Below the pieces are notes generated by a model. The model was not told where the DNA came from, made no database searches, and saw nothing but the letters and a program-made list of their open reading frames with translations. A DNA stretch of 32,049 nt from Candidatus Stercoripulliclostridium pullicola (lineage in GTDB: Bacteria > Bacillota > Clostridia > Christensenellales > DTU072), in contig JADINF010000140.1 in assembly GCA_017694145.1 (NCBI GenBank), positions 1 to 32,049 on the forward strand, given 5' to 3'. Position numbers and translations under genes: made by a program. How positions within the stretch are numbered: the first letter of the stretch is position 1; each line of letters begins with the position of its first letter. Of the stretch, positions 10,164 to 20,544 are shown piece by piece.

Positions 10164-10181
10164 CCCGACTTGAAAGTCGGG
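10164..10181 (-). other. Perfect hairpin between grpE and dnaK, without a T run
   Basis: CCCGACTT and AAGTCGGG form an 8-base inverted repeat with a 2-base centre (in practice 7 pairs and a 4-base loop), seven bases past the grpE stop codon. No T tract follows on the minus strand, so it is not a standard terminator. It could be an mRNA processing or stabilising element separating grpE from dnaK, or the upstream edge of an internal start (a TATAAT lies shortly after it). Confidence 0.6.
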
Positions 10182-10188
10182 TCGGCGC

Positions 10189-10821
10189 TTAATTTGCCAC
10201 TTTTACCATAGCGTAACGTATAACTTTGCCGTTGCGCCTGTACCCTTTACGGAGCACTTCGACTACCTTGCCCGAGTTCTCCGCGTCCTCTACCTGCATT
10301 ACCGCATTGTGTAAAGCGGGATCGAATTCGGCGCCTTCCGCCTCTATCTCCTCCACGCCGTAATGGGAGAATACTTCGGCGAATTTCTTTCTGATAAGCT
10401 CGACGCCCGCCTTGGTGGCTTCGTCGTTTATCATACCTATCGCTATCTCCACGGTATCGAGTACGGGAAGCATCTGAAGGATCGTTTCGTTCACGCCTTC
10501 GGCGCGCGCCTGCTTCACGGCTTCCGCGTTGCGCTTGCGGTAATTATCGAATTCCGCCTGTACGCGCTGAAGAGTATCTTTGTATTCCTCCATCTTGCTC
10601 TGCGCGAGCGCGACGATATCCATATCGTCCGCGTCCTCTGCGGAGTCCGCTTCGCTTACGGCTTCGGCTCCGCTCGCCGCGCCTTTCGCGTTATCGACGA
10701 CAGAGTCCGTTTCCGCTTCGGCGTTTTTCGTTTCGTTTGCCGCTTCCGCGACTTCTTTGTTTACGCTTTCCGCTCCGAAAGGTTCTTCGGACTCCGGTCC
10801 GCGCTTATTCTTTTTATTCAT
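10189..10821 (-). CDS. grpE: Nucleotide exchange factor GrpE
   Basis: 210 residues. Dimeric ADP-releasing partner of DnaK. An acidic, low-complexity N-terminus (about 1-75, rich in Glu, Ala and Asp) leads into the long coiled-coil helix (QSKMEEYKDTLQRVQAEFDNYRKR region). The C-terminal beta domain follows, with FDPALHNAVMQ and the closing VLRKGYRRNGKVIRYAMVKV. The ATG overlaps the end of hrcA by 8 bases, and its ribosome site AAGGAG lies within the hrcA coding region, so translation is probably coupled. Confidence 0.97.
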   Translation of the reverse strand: MNKKNKRGPESEEPFGAESVNKEVAEAANETKNAEAETDSVVDNAKGAASGAEAVSEADSAEDADDMDIVALAQSKMEEYKDTLQRVQAEFDNYRKRNAEAVKQARAEGVNETILQMLPVLDTVEIAIGMINDEATKAGVELIRKKFAEVFSHYGVEEIEAEGAEFDPALHNAVMQVEDAENSGKVVEVLRKGYRRNGKVIRYAMVKVAN

Positions 10822-11851
10822 CGTCTTCTCCTTCGCCGCCTTCTATGGCGTTGTTCAATGCGTTGCCTATATACGACAACACCGACATTACCTTACTGTA
10901 GTCCATTCGCTCCGGCCCGATAACGCCCGCATGCCCTATCTCTCTGCCGTTCACTTTGTACTTCGCGGTGATAACGGCGCATTTGTCCATACCGGCGGTT
11001 TCGTCTTTGCCTATCTTCACGCTGAATTCGATGTCTTCCGCCGAATCCACGAGCGCTCCGATAAGGCTCTTGTTGTCTATGATGCTGAGGAAACGCTTGG
11101 CGCTCGACATATCCGCGTCGGGATAATTGAGCATCTTGCTTTCGCCTTCCATATAGACGCTTTCGTCGCTTACGGAACAATATGTTTCGAGTATCGCCAC
11201 GACGTTGTCGAAAAGCTCTTTGAATTCCTTGAGCTCCTTCTCTACGCTTGCTTCGGCAAGATGAAGTTCACCCACTTTACAGCCTGCGAAGATCTTGTTG
11301 AGCATGAGCGTCGCGCTCATGATGAATTCGTCGTCCACAACGTTGTTGAGCTTGATCACCTTGTCGCGTATGATGCCCGAATCGGTTATGATTATCACGA
11401 GCGCGCTGTGTCCGTCGAGTCCTACGAGTTTGATCTCCTTGATGACGACGGTGTCCACGTTCTTGAGAACGATGACCGAAGTGTAATTCGTCACGTCGCT
11501 GATGACCTTGGCGGTCGTCTTGACGATATCTTCCACGGCGTTGAATTTGGCGGAGAACGAAGCGTCTATCATGGCGACGTCCTGCTTACGCAACGGACGC
11601 CTGTCGACGAAGTGCTCCACGTAATATTTATACGCTTTGGAAGTGGGCAACCTTCCTGCGGAAGTGTGCGGCTGCGCAAGATATCCCATATCCGACAAAG
11701 CCGCAAGCTCTGCACGAATGGTAGCGGAACTGATGTCGGAGAAATATTTGCTCTGAAGTTCGCCGGACGATATCTGTCTTGCGTCCTTGATGTATTCCTC
11801 TACGACGGCTTTCAGTATTCTGTGTTTTCTTTCAGGCAATCTTCCGCTCAT
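10814..11851 (-). CDS. hrcA: Heat-inducible transcription repressor HrcA
   Basis: About 345 residues. Repressor that binds CIRCE operators and is kept active by GroEL in known systems. The N-terminal winged helix (SSATIRAELAALSDMGYLAQPHTSAGRLPTSKAYKYYV region) is highly typical, followed by the GAF-like inserted domain and a C-terminal dimer part with IGPERMDYSKVMSVLSYIG. The start is the ATG at 11851; a GTG three codons upstream (11860) is a close alternative, and neither has a strong ribosome site. It lies directly downstream of a CIRCE element and a consensus promoter, so the operon is autoregulated. Confidence 0.96.
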   Translation of the reverse strand: MSGRLPERKHRILKAVVEEYIKDARQISSGELQSKYFSDISSATIRAELAALSDMGYLAQPHTSAGRLPTSKAYKYYVEHFVDRRPLRKQDVAMIDASFSAKFNAVEDIVKTTAKVISDVTNYTSVIVLKNVDTVVIKEIKLVGLDGHSALVIIITDSGIIRDKVIKLNNVVDDEFIMSATLMLNKIFAGCKVGELHLAEASVEKELKEFKELFDNVVAILETYCSVSDESVYMEGESKMLNYPDADMSSAKRFLSIIDNKSLIGALVDSAEDIEFSVKIGKDETAGMDKCAVITAKYKVNGREIGHAGVIGPERMDYSKVMSVLSYIGNALNNAIEGGEGEDDE

Positions 11852-11876
11852 TGTTGGCACTTACTTTCCGGTATTG

Positions 11877-11903
11877 TTAGCAATCTTATTCATCGACTGC
11901 TAA
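11877..11903 (-). promoter_or_regulatory. CIRCE operator for HrcA
   Basis: On the minus strand TTAGCAGTC, nine spacer bases, GATTGCTAA. The canonical element is TTAGCACTC-N9-GAGTGCTAA; each arm here differs at a single position, and the two arms pair with one mismatch. It starts five bases after the -10 hexamer, so bound HrcA would cover the transcription start. Confidence 0.93.
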
Positions 11904-11907
11904 CGCT

Positions 11908-11936
11908 ATTATATTCACAATTATGTCCGTTGTCAA
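11908..11936 (-). promoter_or_regulatory. Consensus sigma-A promoter of the hrcA operon
   Basis: TTGACA (11936-11931) and TATAAT (11913-11908) with exactly 17 bases between them: a perfect match in both hexamers and spacing. Followed directly by CIRCE. Such a strong promoter is expected where a repressor holds the operon down until stress. Confidence 0.95.
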
Positions 11937-11972
11937 CAGATTGAAACAAATTTTTCCGAAAAATTCTAACAT

Positions 11973-12000
11973 AAAAGAAAAACGCGCTTATGCGCGCAAA
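11973..12000 (-). terminator. Terminator after hemW
   Basis: Stem CGCGC / GCGCG (11996-11992 with 11987-11983) with a 4-base loop, flanked by A and T runs; on the minus strand the stem is followed by TTTTTCTTTTAT. It lies about 30 bases past the hemW stop and before the hrcA promoter, closing the long upstream operon. Confidence 0.8.
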
Positions 12001-12030
12001 AATAAAGGTTTATCGGGAAACAACGTCGCG

Positions 12031-13132
12031 CTAATCCATGAATTCCAACGCGACCGCGCTCTCGAGAAGAAGTTTGTCGTCGGCTATCCTCAAGCGGTCG
12101 CCCTCTCTCGCGAGAATGCCGGCGAGGCGCGTGAGCGCACCCGAAAAACGCTCGTCGAAATCGAATCCGTAACGCTTCTCTATCGCCGCGACGTCTATTC
12201 CTTCCGAAGTGCGCAATCCGAGCATTATATGCTCGAAGATCTCTCCGTCTTTGTCTATTATCTCGCGTTCCGCGGTGCCGAAGCCGAAACGCTTGCCGCC
12301 GATATAGTCTTTAACGGAAGCGGGATTGGCGTATCTTGAGTCACCCGTCTGCGAATGAGCCGCCGCGCCGAAACCCAGATATTCTTCTCTGCGCCAGTAC
12401 TTCAGATTGTGTTTGCTCTCGTATCCCCGAAATGCGAAATTGCTTATCTCGTAGCGCGCAAATCCGTGAGCCGCGAGCTTAGCGTAAACGGCGTTATACA
12501 TATCTACGACGGAATCTTCGTCGGGAAGCGTATACTCGCCGCTTCTTAACGAAGCCGTCATGGGAACGTCGTCGGACAGCTTGAGCATATACGCGGAAAC
12601 GTGCTTCACGTACGGAATGACGTCAAGCACACTTTCGGTAGCCGAAGATACTGTCTGATAAGGCAGACCCAACATAATATCCGCGGAAACGTTATCGAAA
12701 AATTTGTCGGCTTTCCCGAGCTCGCGTATAGCGGAGGAAGCGTTGTGCCGTCTCGCCGCCGCGCGGAGCACCTCGTCCGAAGTGCTTTGCACGCCTATGC
12801 TTATCCTGTTCACTCCGAGGTCTTTGAGCGTTTCGTAAGGATTCCTGTCGCCCGGGTTGAGTTCCACCGTAAATTCTTCTATGTTAAGCAGGAAAGCGTC
12901 GTCGAGCGCGCGGACGATTTTCTCCAACGAGCGTTCGCCCGCAAGCGCGGGCGTCCCTCCTCCGATATATACCGTATCGACGGGGACGTCGCCGTATCTT
13001 CTGCCGCCCTCGCGTATTTCCTCACAGAGCGCGTCGATATAGCGCAAAATAATATCGGTATCCGGAGATACCGAGTAAAAGTCGCAATATGCGCATTTCC
13101 TTTTACAGAAAGGAATGTGTATGTAGACGCCC

Positions 13133-13146
<14 letters not shown>
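12031..13146 (-). CDS. hemW: Heme chaperone HemW (radical-SAM, HemN-like)
   Basis: 371 residues. Member of the oxygen-independent coproporphyrinogen oxidase-like family; characterised HemW proteins bind heme and a 4Fe-4S cluster rather than oxidise coproporphyrinogen. The start YIHIPFCKRKCAYCDFY holds the C-x3-C-x2-C cluster motif, without the extra Cys typical of true HemN. VYIGGGTPALAG is the SAM-binding segment. The HemN C-terminal domain is present (LKYWRREEYLGFGAAAHS). It overlaps lepA by 14 bases; lepA-hemW-hrcA is a standard Firmicutes order. The ribosome site is weak, suggesting coupling to lepA. Confidence 0.95.
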
Positions 13147-14941
<1,795 letters not shown>

Positions 14942-14958
14942 TTAGCGTCAATGCGCGC

Positions 14959-15330
14959 TTAGGCGCCCGTTTTCTTGCGATAATCGTCGATAGCCGCGTG
15001 TATGGCTTCTTCCGCGAGCACCGAACAATGTATCTTCTGCGGAGGAAGCCCTCCGAGATAGTCTACGACGTCTGCGTTCTTGATCTTAAGAGCGTCCTCG
15101 ACGCTTTTACCTATAACCATGCGCGTCGCGACGGACGCGGTGGCTATAGCCGCCGCGCATCCGAAAGTCTTGAACTTCGCGTCCACGATAACGTCGTTCT
15201 CTATTCTGAGATACATTTTCATGATGTCGCCGCATGCGGCGTTGCCTATGGTGCCTACTCCGGACGGATTTTCCATTTCACCGGCGTTGACGGGATTGGA
15301 AAACTCCTTCAATACTTTGTCGTTATACAT
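14959..15330 (-). CDS. iscU: Iron-sulfur cluster scaffold IscU/NifU-N type
   Basis: 123 residues. Scaffold on which IscS-derived sulfur and iron are assembled into clusters. The three ligand Cys are visible in their usual contexts: NAACGDIMK, FGCAAAIATAS and KIHCSVLAEEAI; the Asp after the first Cys is the conserved one that promotes cluster release. There is no ferredoxin-like or C-terminal NifU domain. It overlaps iscS by 8 bases, so the pair is coupled. The stop codon lies in the loop of a small GC hairpin. Confidence 0.95.
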   Translation of the reverse strand: MYNDKVLKEFSNPVNAGEMENPSGVGTIGNAACGDIMKMYLRIENDVIVDAKFKTFGCAAAIATASVATRMVIGKSVEDALKIKNADVVDYLGGLPPQKIHCSVLAEEAIHAAIDDYRKKTGA

Positions 15331-16507
15331 ATGAACCTGTTCCTTTTTCCATATTGAAAAGAGGCGATATGGCGCGCAATTTGTCTACCGTTTCTTTGAG
15401 AACTTTGTAGGTGTATTCCATATCTTCCTCGGTGGTATCTCTGCCTAAACTGAATCTTATCGAACTGTGCGCGAGTTCTTCGGGAACTCCGAGCGCGAGA
15501 ATGACGTGCGACGGCTCCAAAGACCCCGACGAACAGGCGGAACCGCTGCTTACGGCTATTCCCGCGAGATCGAGATTGATAAGTATGCTCTCGCCTTCGA
15601 TAAATTCGAAGCTGAAGTTTACGTTGTTGGGCAATCTGTGCTCGGTGCCGCCGTTGAGATGAACGTAAGGTATCCCTTCCCGAACGCGTTTGATGAACGA
15701 ATCGCGTAGCGCTGAAATACGCGCGTTATTCTTCTCTCTGTCGCGGCAAGCCGTTTCGAGCGCGTCCGCCATGCCCACTATAAGAGGCGTGTCGGTCGTT
15801 CCCGCTCTCATGTGCCTTTCCTGGTGCCCGCCCGCTATAAGACGCGCGAGCCGCACTCCCGAACGTATATACAATACGCCTATCCCTTTGGGTCCGTGGA
15901 ATTTGTGCGCGGACATCGAAAGCATATCGATATTGAGCGCGTTGACGTCGATCGCCTGCGAATCCATCGCCTGTACTGCGTCGGTATGGAAAAGTATGCC
16001 CTCTTCCTTGCAGAAAGCTCCGATCTCCGCTATAGGCTGTATCGCTCCCATTTCGTTATTGGCGAACATCACCGACACGAGTATCGTGTCGTCCGTGACT
16101 GCGTTTTTGAGATCTTCGACGTTTACCCTGCCGTCTTTATCGACGGGAAGGTATGTGACGCGGACTCCCTCGTTTTTCTCGAGGTATTCGCAGGTCTCCA
16201 TTATGGCGGGGTGCTCTATCGCGGTGGTGATTATATGCTTACGCGCTCCGCGCGCCGCCCTTACCGCGCCTTTAAGCGCCCAGTTGTCGGACTCGCTTCC
16301 GCCCGACGTAAAATATATTTCGTTCGCGCGCGCGCCTATCAAAGAAGCGATCTTGTCGCGCGCGGCGTCTACGGCGGCGCTCGCCTCTCTGCCGTATGAG
16401 TGCAGAGAGGACGGGTTGCCGAATTTTTCCGTAAAGTACGGCAACATCGCCGCGAGCGCGTGCTCGTCGAGAGCGGTGGTAGCCGAATTGTCAAGATAAA
16501 CTTTCAT
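15323..16507 (-). CDS. iscS: Cysteine desulfurase IscS/NifS
   Basis: 394 residues. PLP enzyme that takes sulfur from cysteine to form a persulfide for cluster building and tRNA thiolation. It begins with the family pattern YLDNSATTALDE. The PLP lysine lies in SMSAHKFHGPKGIG, and the persulfide Cys in SGSACSSGSLEPSHVI. The start follows GGAAG. It lies 27 bases after glyA and overlaps iscU. No iscR-type regulator or chaperone pair (hscA/hscB) accompanies it here; DnaK/DnaJ lie in the next operon. Confidence 0.96.
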   Translation of the reverse strand: MKVYLDNSATTALDEHALAAMLPYFTEKFGNPSSLHSYGREASAAVDAARDKIASLIGARANEIYFTSGGSESDNWALKGAVRAARGARKHIITTAIEHPAIMETCEYLEKNEGVRVTYLPVDKDGRVNVEDLKNAVTDDTILVSVMFANNEMGAIQPIAEIGAFCKEEGILFHTDAVQAMDSQAIDVNALNIDMLSMSAHKFHGPKGIGVLYIRSGVRLARLIAGGHQERHMRAGTTDTPLIVGMADALETACRDREKNNARISALRDSFIKRVREGIPYVHLNGGTEHRLPNNVNFSFEFIEGESILINLDLAGIAVSSGSACSSGSLEPSHVILALGVPEELAHSSIRFSLGRDTTEEDMEYTYKVLKETVDKLRAISPLFNMEKGTGSYV

Positions 16508-16534
16508 AGTTATACTTCCGTAAAAGTAATTTAT

Positions 16535-17791
16535 TTATTCGAGTATGAAGTCGTCTTTATAGAGGGGATAACGCGCGGTAAGCTCCGCTATGCGCGCTTT
16601 GACGCCCTCGACGGCGGCTTCTTTGTTGCGAATGATATCCACGATACATTCGCCGATGACCTTCATCGCTTCTTCGTCCATTCCGCGTGTGGTAGCCGCC
16701 GGCGTACCTATGCGCAGACCGTTGGGGTTGAAGGGGCTCGCGTCGTCGTTGGGTATACTGTTCTTGTTGGCGGTGATGTGAGCTTCGTCGAGAAGGTGCT
16801 CGAGCTCCTTACCGGTCACGCCCGTGCCGCGCAGATCGACAAGCATGAGATGATTGTCGGTGCCGTTAGAGAAAAGTTTGATACCGCCCGCCATGAGAGT
16901 AGCGGCAAGCGCTTTCGCGTTTGCAACTACCTGCTCCTGATACTTCTTGAATTCGGGCGAAAGCGCTTCTTTGAGAGCGACCGCTTTGGCGGCGATGATG
17001 TGCATGAGAGGGCCGCCCTGCGTTCCCGGGAACACCGCTTTGTCGATACGCTTGGCTATCTCCTCGTTATCGGTCATTATCATACCGCCGCGAGGACCGC
17101 GTAAAGTTTTATGGGTGGTCGTCGTGACGACGTCTGCGTAAGGCACCGGGCTCATGTGCAGTCCCGCCGCGACGAGCCCCGCGATATGCGCCATGTCCAC
17201 CATGAGAAGTGCGCCCGTCTTGTCGGCTATCTCTCTGAAACGCTTGAAATCGATGGCTCTGGGATACGCGCTCGCGCCCGCGACTATAAGCTTCGCGCCC
17301 GATTCGGCGGCTATCCTCTCCACCTCGTCGTAATCGATATAACCTTCGGAATTCACGCCGTACGCCACAAATTTATAATTTTTTCCGCTGACGTTGACGG
17401 GGCTTCCGTGTGTAAGGTGTCCGCCGTGTCCGAGATTCATGCCGAGCACGGTATCGCCGTTATTGAGAAGCGAAAAATAGACCTGGAAATTCGCGCTGCT
17501 TCCCGAATGGGGCTGAACGTTGACGTATTTGACGTCGAAAAGCTTCTTGGCGCGTTCGCGTGCGAGTTCTTCCGCCTCGTCCACGAATTGGCAACCGCCG
17601 TAATAACGCTTGCCGGGATAACCCTCCGCGTACTTATTGGTGAGATGAGTGCCCGCAGCCGTCAGTACCGGAAGGGATACGAAGTTCTCGGAAGCGATAA
17701 GCTCCACGTTGCCCTGTTGCCTTTCGAGCTCGCGCACCAACGCGCCGTAAAGCTCTTCGTCGGCTTCTTTAATAGGTCTTAAATCTATCAT
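16535..17791 (-). CDS. glyA: Serine hydroxymethyltransferase
   Basis: 418 residues. PLP enzyme that turns serine and tetrahydrofolate into glycine and 5,10-methylene-tetrahydrofolate. The PLP lysine lies in TTTHKTLRGPRGG. NKYAEGYPGKRYYGGC and LNLGHGGHLTHGSPV-like segments are diagnostic. The ribosome site is AAGGAG. It lies 34 bases after trxA. Its product is the one-carbon donor of TrmFO, encoded in the same run. Confidence 0.97.
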   Translation of the reverse strand: MIDLRPIKEADEELYGALVRELERQQGNVELIASENFVSLPVLTAAGTHLTNKYAEGYPGKRYYGGCQFVDEAEELARERAKKLFDVKYVNVQPHSGSSANFQVYFSLLNNGDTVLGMNLGHGGHLTHGSPVNVSGKNYKFVAYGVNSEGYIDYDEVERIAAESGAKLIVAGASAYPRAIDFKRFREIADKTGALLMVDMAHIAGLVAAGLHMSPVPYADVVTTTTHKTLRGPRGGMIMTDNEEIAKRIDKAVFPGTQGGPLMHIIAAKAVALKEALSPEFKKYQEQVVANAKALAATLMAGGIKLFSNGTDNHLMLVDLRGTGVTGKELEHLLDEAHITANKNSIPNDDASPFNPNGLRIGTPAATTRGMDEEAMKVIGECIVDIIRNKEAAVEGVKARIAELTARYPLYKDDFILE

Positions 17792-17825
17792 TTCCTTTTC
17801 TCCTTAAGGTAATTTACTTGTATGT

Positions 17826-18143
17826 TTATAAATACTTTTCCACGGTGGCGAGTATCTGCCCCTTAGTGCGCACGCCTACGCTCTGCTCGGCGACCGCGCC
17901 GCCTTTGAAATAGATAAGCGTGGGTATCGTCATGATACGGAAACGCCTTGCGAGATCTTCGTTCTCGTCTACGTCCACTTTGGCAACGGCGAATTTTCCG
18001 CCGGTTTCGCCCGCGATCTCCTCTACCGTGGGAAGCATTATTCTGCAAGGTCCGCACCAGGTAGCCCAGAAATCGACGAGTACCACGTCGTTATCCGCTA
18101 TGAGCTTGTCGAACTCTTCCGCGCTGTGTATAATATTGATCAT
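17826..18143 (-). CDS. trxA: Thioredoxin
   Basis: 105 residues, a single thioredoxin fold. Active site FWATWCGPCR, the buried Asp upstream (VLVDFWA), and the cis-Pro loop TIPTLIYF are all present. No signal peptide, so cytoplasmic; reduces disulfides using thioredoxin reductase. GGAGG lies eight bases before ATG, 22 bases after the RseC-like gene. The pairing with that redox-type membrane protein may be functional. Confidence 0.96.
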   Translation of the reverse strand: MINIIHSAEEFDKLIADNDVVLVDFWATWCGPCRIMLPTVEEIAGETGGKFAVAKVDVDENEDLARRFRIMTIPTLIYFKGGAVAEQSVGVRTKGQILATVEKYL

Positions 18144-18165
18144 ATATAGCCTCCTTGAAGGATAT

Positions 18166-18735
18166 TTATTTTTCGTTTTCGGCGTCGCTTACGCCCTTAT
18201 CGGGCGCGTTCTCGCCGCATAAGGTAACCGTATCTCCGCTTTCGGTATCCTCGACAATGGTGTCTGCGGTAACGGGGTTTTCCGTTCCCTCTGAATAAGC
18301 CGCGCTTTCGGAAAAAGCGCAAGCTTCCTCTTCCTTAGGAAGTATCGCCTCCATTACGGGCATGTATCCCTTACGCTTGCGAATGACGAAGCGGTCGATG
18401 AGCGCGACGGCTACAAAGCCCGCGATAAGTCCCGCCGCCGACGCTCCGAGCGAAACGTAAGCGTTGAGTTTATAAGTACACGCGAGAATTATCGCCATAG
18501 GTATCAGCGGCAATACGTATACGAGCGTAGCCGCGGCAAGTACCGCCCTGTTACCCATAGCGACGGTCACTTTGTCGCCTACCGCCGCGTTGAGCGTATT
18601 CGGAAGTCGCAGTTCCACGTAATTGGCTTCTCTGGGCTTCAGGCACATGTTGCAGTGCTCGCAAGCCGTCTTGCGATCGAACCTTACGGTAGCGAATTTA
18701 CCTTTTACCTTACTTACGACGCCCGTTTCGCGCAT
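18166..18735 (-). CDS. RseC/MucC-family membrane protein
   Basis: 189 residues. The N-terminal domain (about 1-65) has the RseC/MucC Cys cluster, CEHCNMCL near residues 25-32, which may bind an iron-sulfur cluster or form redox thiols. Two membrane helices (about 65-86 and 93-115) follow, then a basic stop (RFVIRKRKG) and an acidic, Ser/Thr-rich tail of about 65 residues. Family members accompany Rnf electron-transfer or SoxR-reducing systems in proteobacteria and are common but uncharacterised in anaerobic Firmicutes. Here it sits between aspS and trxA, 12 bases after aspS. Function not known. Confidence 0.85.
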   Translation of the reverse strand: MRETGVVSKVKGKFATVRFDRKTACEHCNMCLKPREANYVELRLPNTLNAAVGDKVTVAMGNRAVLAAATLVYVLPLIPMAIILACTYKLNAYVSLGASAAGLIAGFVAVALIDRFVIRKRKGYMPVMEAILPKEEEACAFSESAAYSEGTENPVTADTIVEDTESGDTVTLCGENAPDKGVSDAENEK

Positions 18736-18747
18736 AACTTATTTCGT

Positions 18748-20544
18748 TTATTTCTTCGCTTCGCCCGCTACGGTTATTCCGAGCTCGTCGAGCTGGGATT
18801 TCTCCACTTCGGAGGGGCAGTTTTCCATAAGTCCCATTGCCGCCTGGTTCTTCGGGAACGCGATAACGTCCTTGATATTGTCGGTGCCGGTCAAAAGCAT
18901 CACGAGTCTGTCGAGCCCGAAAGCAAGTCCTCCGTGCGGCGGCACGCCGTAACCGAAGGCTTCGACGAAGAATCCGAAACGCTCGTTTATGTCTTTCTCC
19001 GATAGCCCTATCTTCTCGAACATCTTACGCTGTATCTCGCGCGAATGGATACGCACGGAACCGCCGCCCGCTTCCTGTCCGTTGATGACGAGGTCGTAAG
19101 CTTTGGCGCGCACTTTAAGCGGCTTCTTGTCGATATACTTGAGATCCTCGTTCATGGGACTCGTGAAGGGGTGGTGCATCGCGACAAGGCGTTTCTCTTC
19201 CTCGTCGTACTCGTAGAGAGGGAATTCCGTCACCCACAGCACGTCGAAAACGCTCTCGTCGATGAGTCCGTGCTTTTTCGCTATCGCAAGGCGCAAAGCT
19301 CCGAGCGCGTCGAATACTTTTTTGTCCTTGTCCGCGACGAAGAATAAAATATCGCCGGTTTCGCCGCCCATGGCTTTGACGAGCGCGTCGAAACGCTCTT
19401 CGTCGAAGAACTTACGTATCGGCGAAGAAACGCCTTCGGGTTTAAGCGCTATATAAGCGAGCCCTTTCGCGCCGTACTCTCTGACGACGTCCTGATAGGC
19501 GTCTATCTCTTTACGGGTCAAAGAAGCGAGCCCTTTCGCGTTGATACCGCGAACGCTCATTCCCCTCCCCGAAGCCGCCGCGTCGAATACGGAAAAGCCG
19601 CAGTTCTTGACGAGCCTGGTGACGTTGTTGAGCTCGAGTCCGAAACGGGTGTCGGGCTTATCGCTGCCGAAACGCTCCATAGCGTCTTTGTATTTGAGCT
19701 GTCTGAAGTGGCGGGGAAGTTTAAGTCCCACGGTCTGTTTGAATATCTCGCGGATGAGTCCTTCTGCGGCGTACATGACGTCGCGCGCCGAATCGACGTA
19801 GCTCATTTCAATGTCTATCTGCGTGAATTCGGGCTGACGGTTGGCGCGCAGATCCTCGTCGCGGAAGCACTTAACGATCTGGAAATACTTGTCGAATCCC
19901 GATATCATAAGGAGCTGTTTATAAAGCTGCGGAGATTGCGGGAGAGCGTAGAAGGAACCGGGATGCACCCTGCTCGGCACGAGGTAGTCGCGCGCGCCTT
20001 CGGGGGTGGACTTGCCGAGGAAGGGCGTTTCGATATTAAGGAAACCGTGCGCCGACATATAGTTGAAGGTGGTTTCCACTATCTTCGCGCGCGTCATCAA
20101 TATCTTCTGCAAGGAAGGACGGCGCAGATCGAGATAACGGTATTTGAGCCTCAGGTTTTCGCCCACGTTCGCAAGATCGGATACCGCGAAAGGCGGCGTA
20201 TCCGCTTCGGAAATTATCCTGAGCTCGTCGGCGAGCAATTCTATTTCGCCGGTGGGGATATTGGGATTGACGTTCTTCTCTCCGCGGGCGCGAACGGTGC
20301 CCGTCACGGCGAGAACGTACTCGTTACGCACGGCGGTGGACTTGGCGAACACCTCCGGATAGTCGGACTCCGAAAAGCATATCTGAAGTATGCCCGTCCT
20401 GTCACGGAGATCGACGAACTGTATACTGCCGAGATTGCGGTACTTCGCGACGAATCCCATAGCGGTGACCTTCTTGCCGATATCGGCGGAAGTGTATTCG
20501 CCGCACATTTTCGTTCTCTTTAATCCTGTCAAAAACTCTGCCAT
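18748..20544 (-). CDS. aspS: Aspartate--tRNA ligase (bacterial type)
   Basis: 598 residues. Charges tRNA-Asp with aspartate. An N-terminal OB-fold anticodon domain (about 1-110) is followed by the class II core with motif 2 (CFRDEDLRANRQPEFTQID) interrupted by the bacterial GAD insertion (about 290-410), and motif 3 near the end (GGLAFGLDRLVMLLTG). The residue matching E. coli Leu30 is Leu38, in YRNLGSIQF; non-discriminating enzymes usually have His there, so this form is probably specific for tRNA-Asp. The ATG follows the hisS stop with no gap (TAAATG); its ribosome site lies in hisS. Confidence 0.97.
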   Translation of the reverse strand: MAEFLTGLKRTKMCGEYTSADIGKKVTAMGFVAKYRNLGSIQFVDLRDRTGILQICFSESDYPEVFAKSTAVRNEYVLAVTGTVRARGEKNVNPNIPTGEIELLADELRIISEADTPPFAVSDLANVGENLRLKYRYLDLRRPSLQKILMTRAKIVETTFNYMSAHGFLNIETPFLGKSTPEGARDYLVPSRVHPGSFYALPQSPQLYKQLLMISGFDKYFQIVKCFRDEDLRANRQPEFTQIDIEMSYVDSARDVMYAAEGLIREIFKQTVGLKLPRHFRQLKYKDAMERFGSDKPDTRFGLELNNVTRLVKNCGFSVFDAAASGRGMSVRGINAKGLASLTRKEIDAYQDVVREYGAKGLAYIALKPEGVSSPIRKFFDEERFDALVKAMGGETGDILFFVADKDKKVFDALGALRLAIAKKHGLIDESVFDVLWVTEFPLYEYDEEEKRLVAMHHPFTSPMNEDLKYIDKKPLKVRAKAYDLVINGQEAGGGSVRIHSREIQRKMFEKIGLSEKDINERFGFFVEAFGYGVPPHGGLAFGLDRLVMLLTGTDNIKDVIAFPKNQAAMGLMENCPSEVEKSQLDELGITVAGEAKK

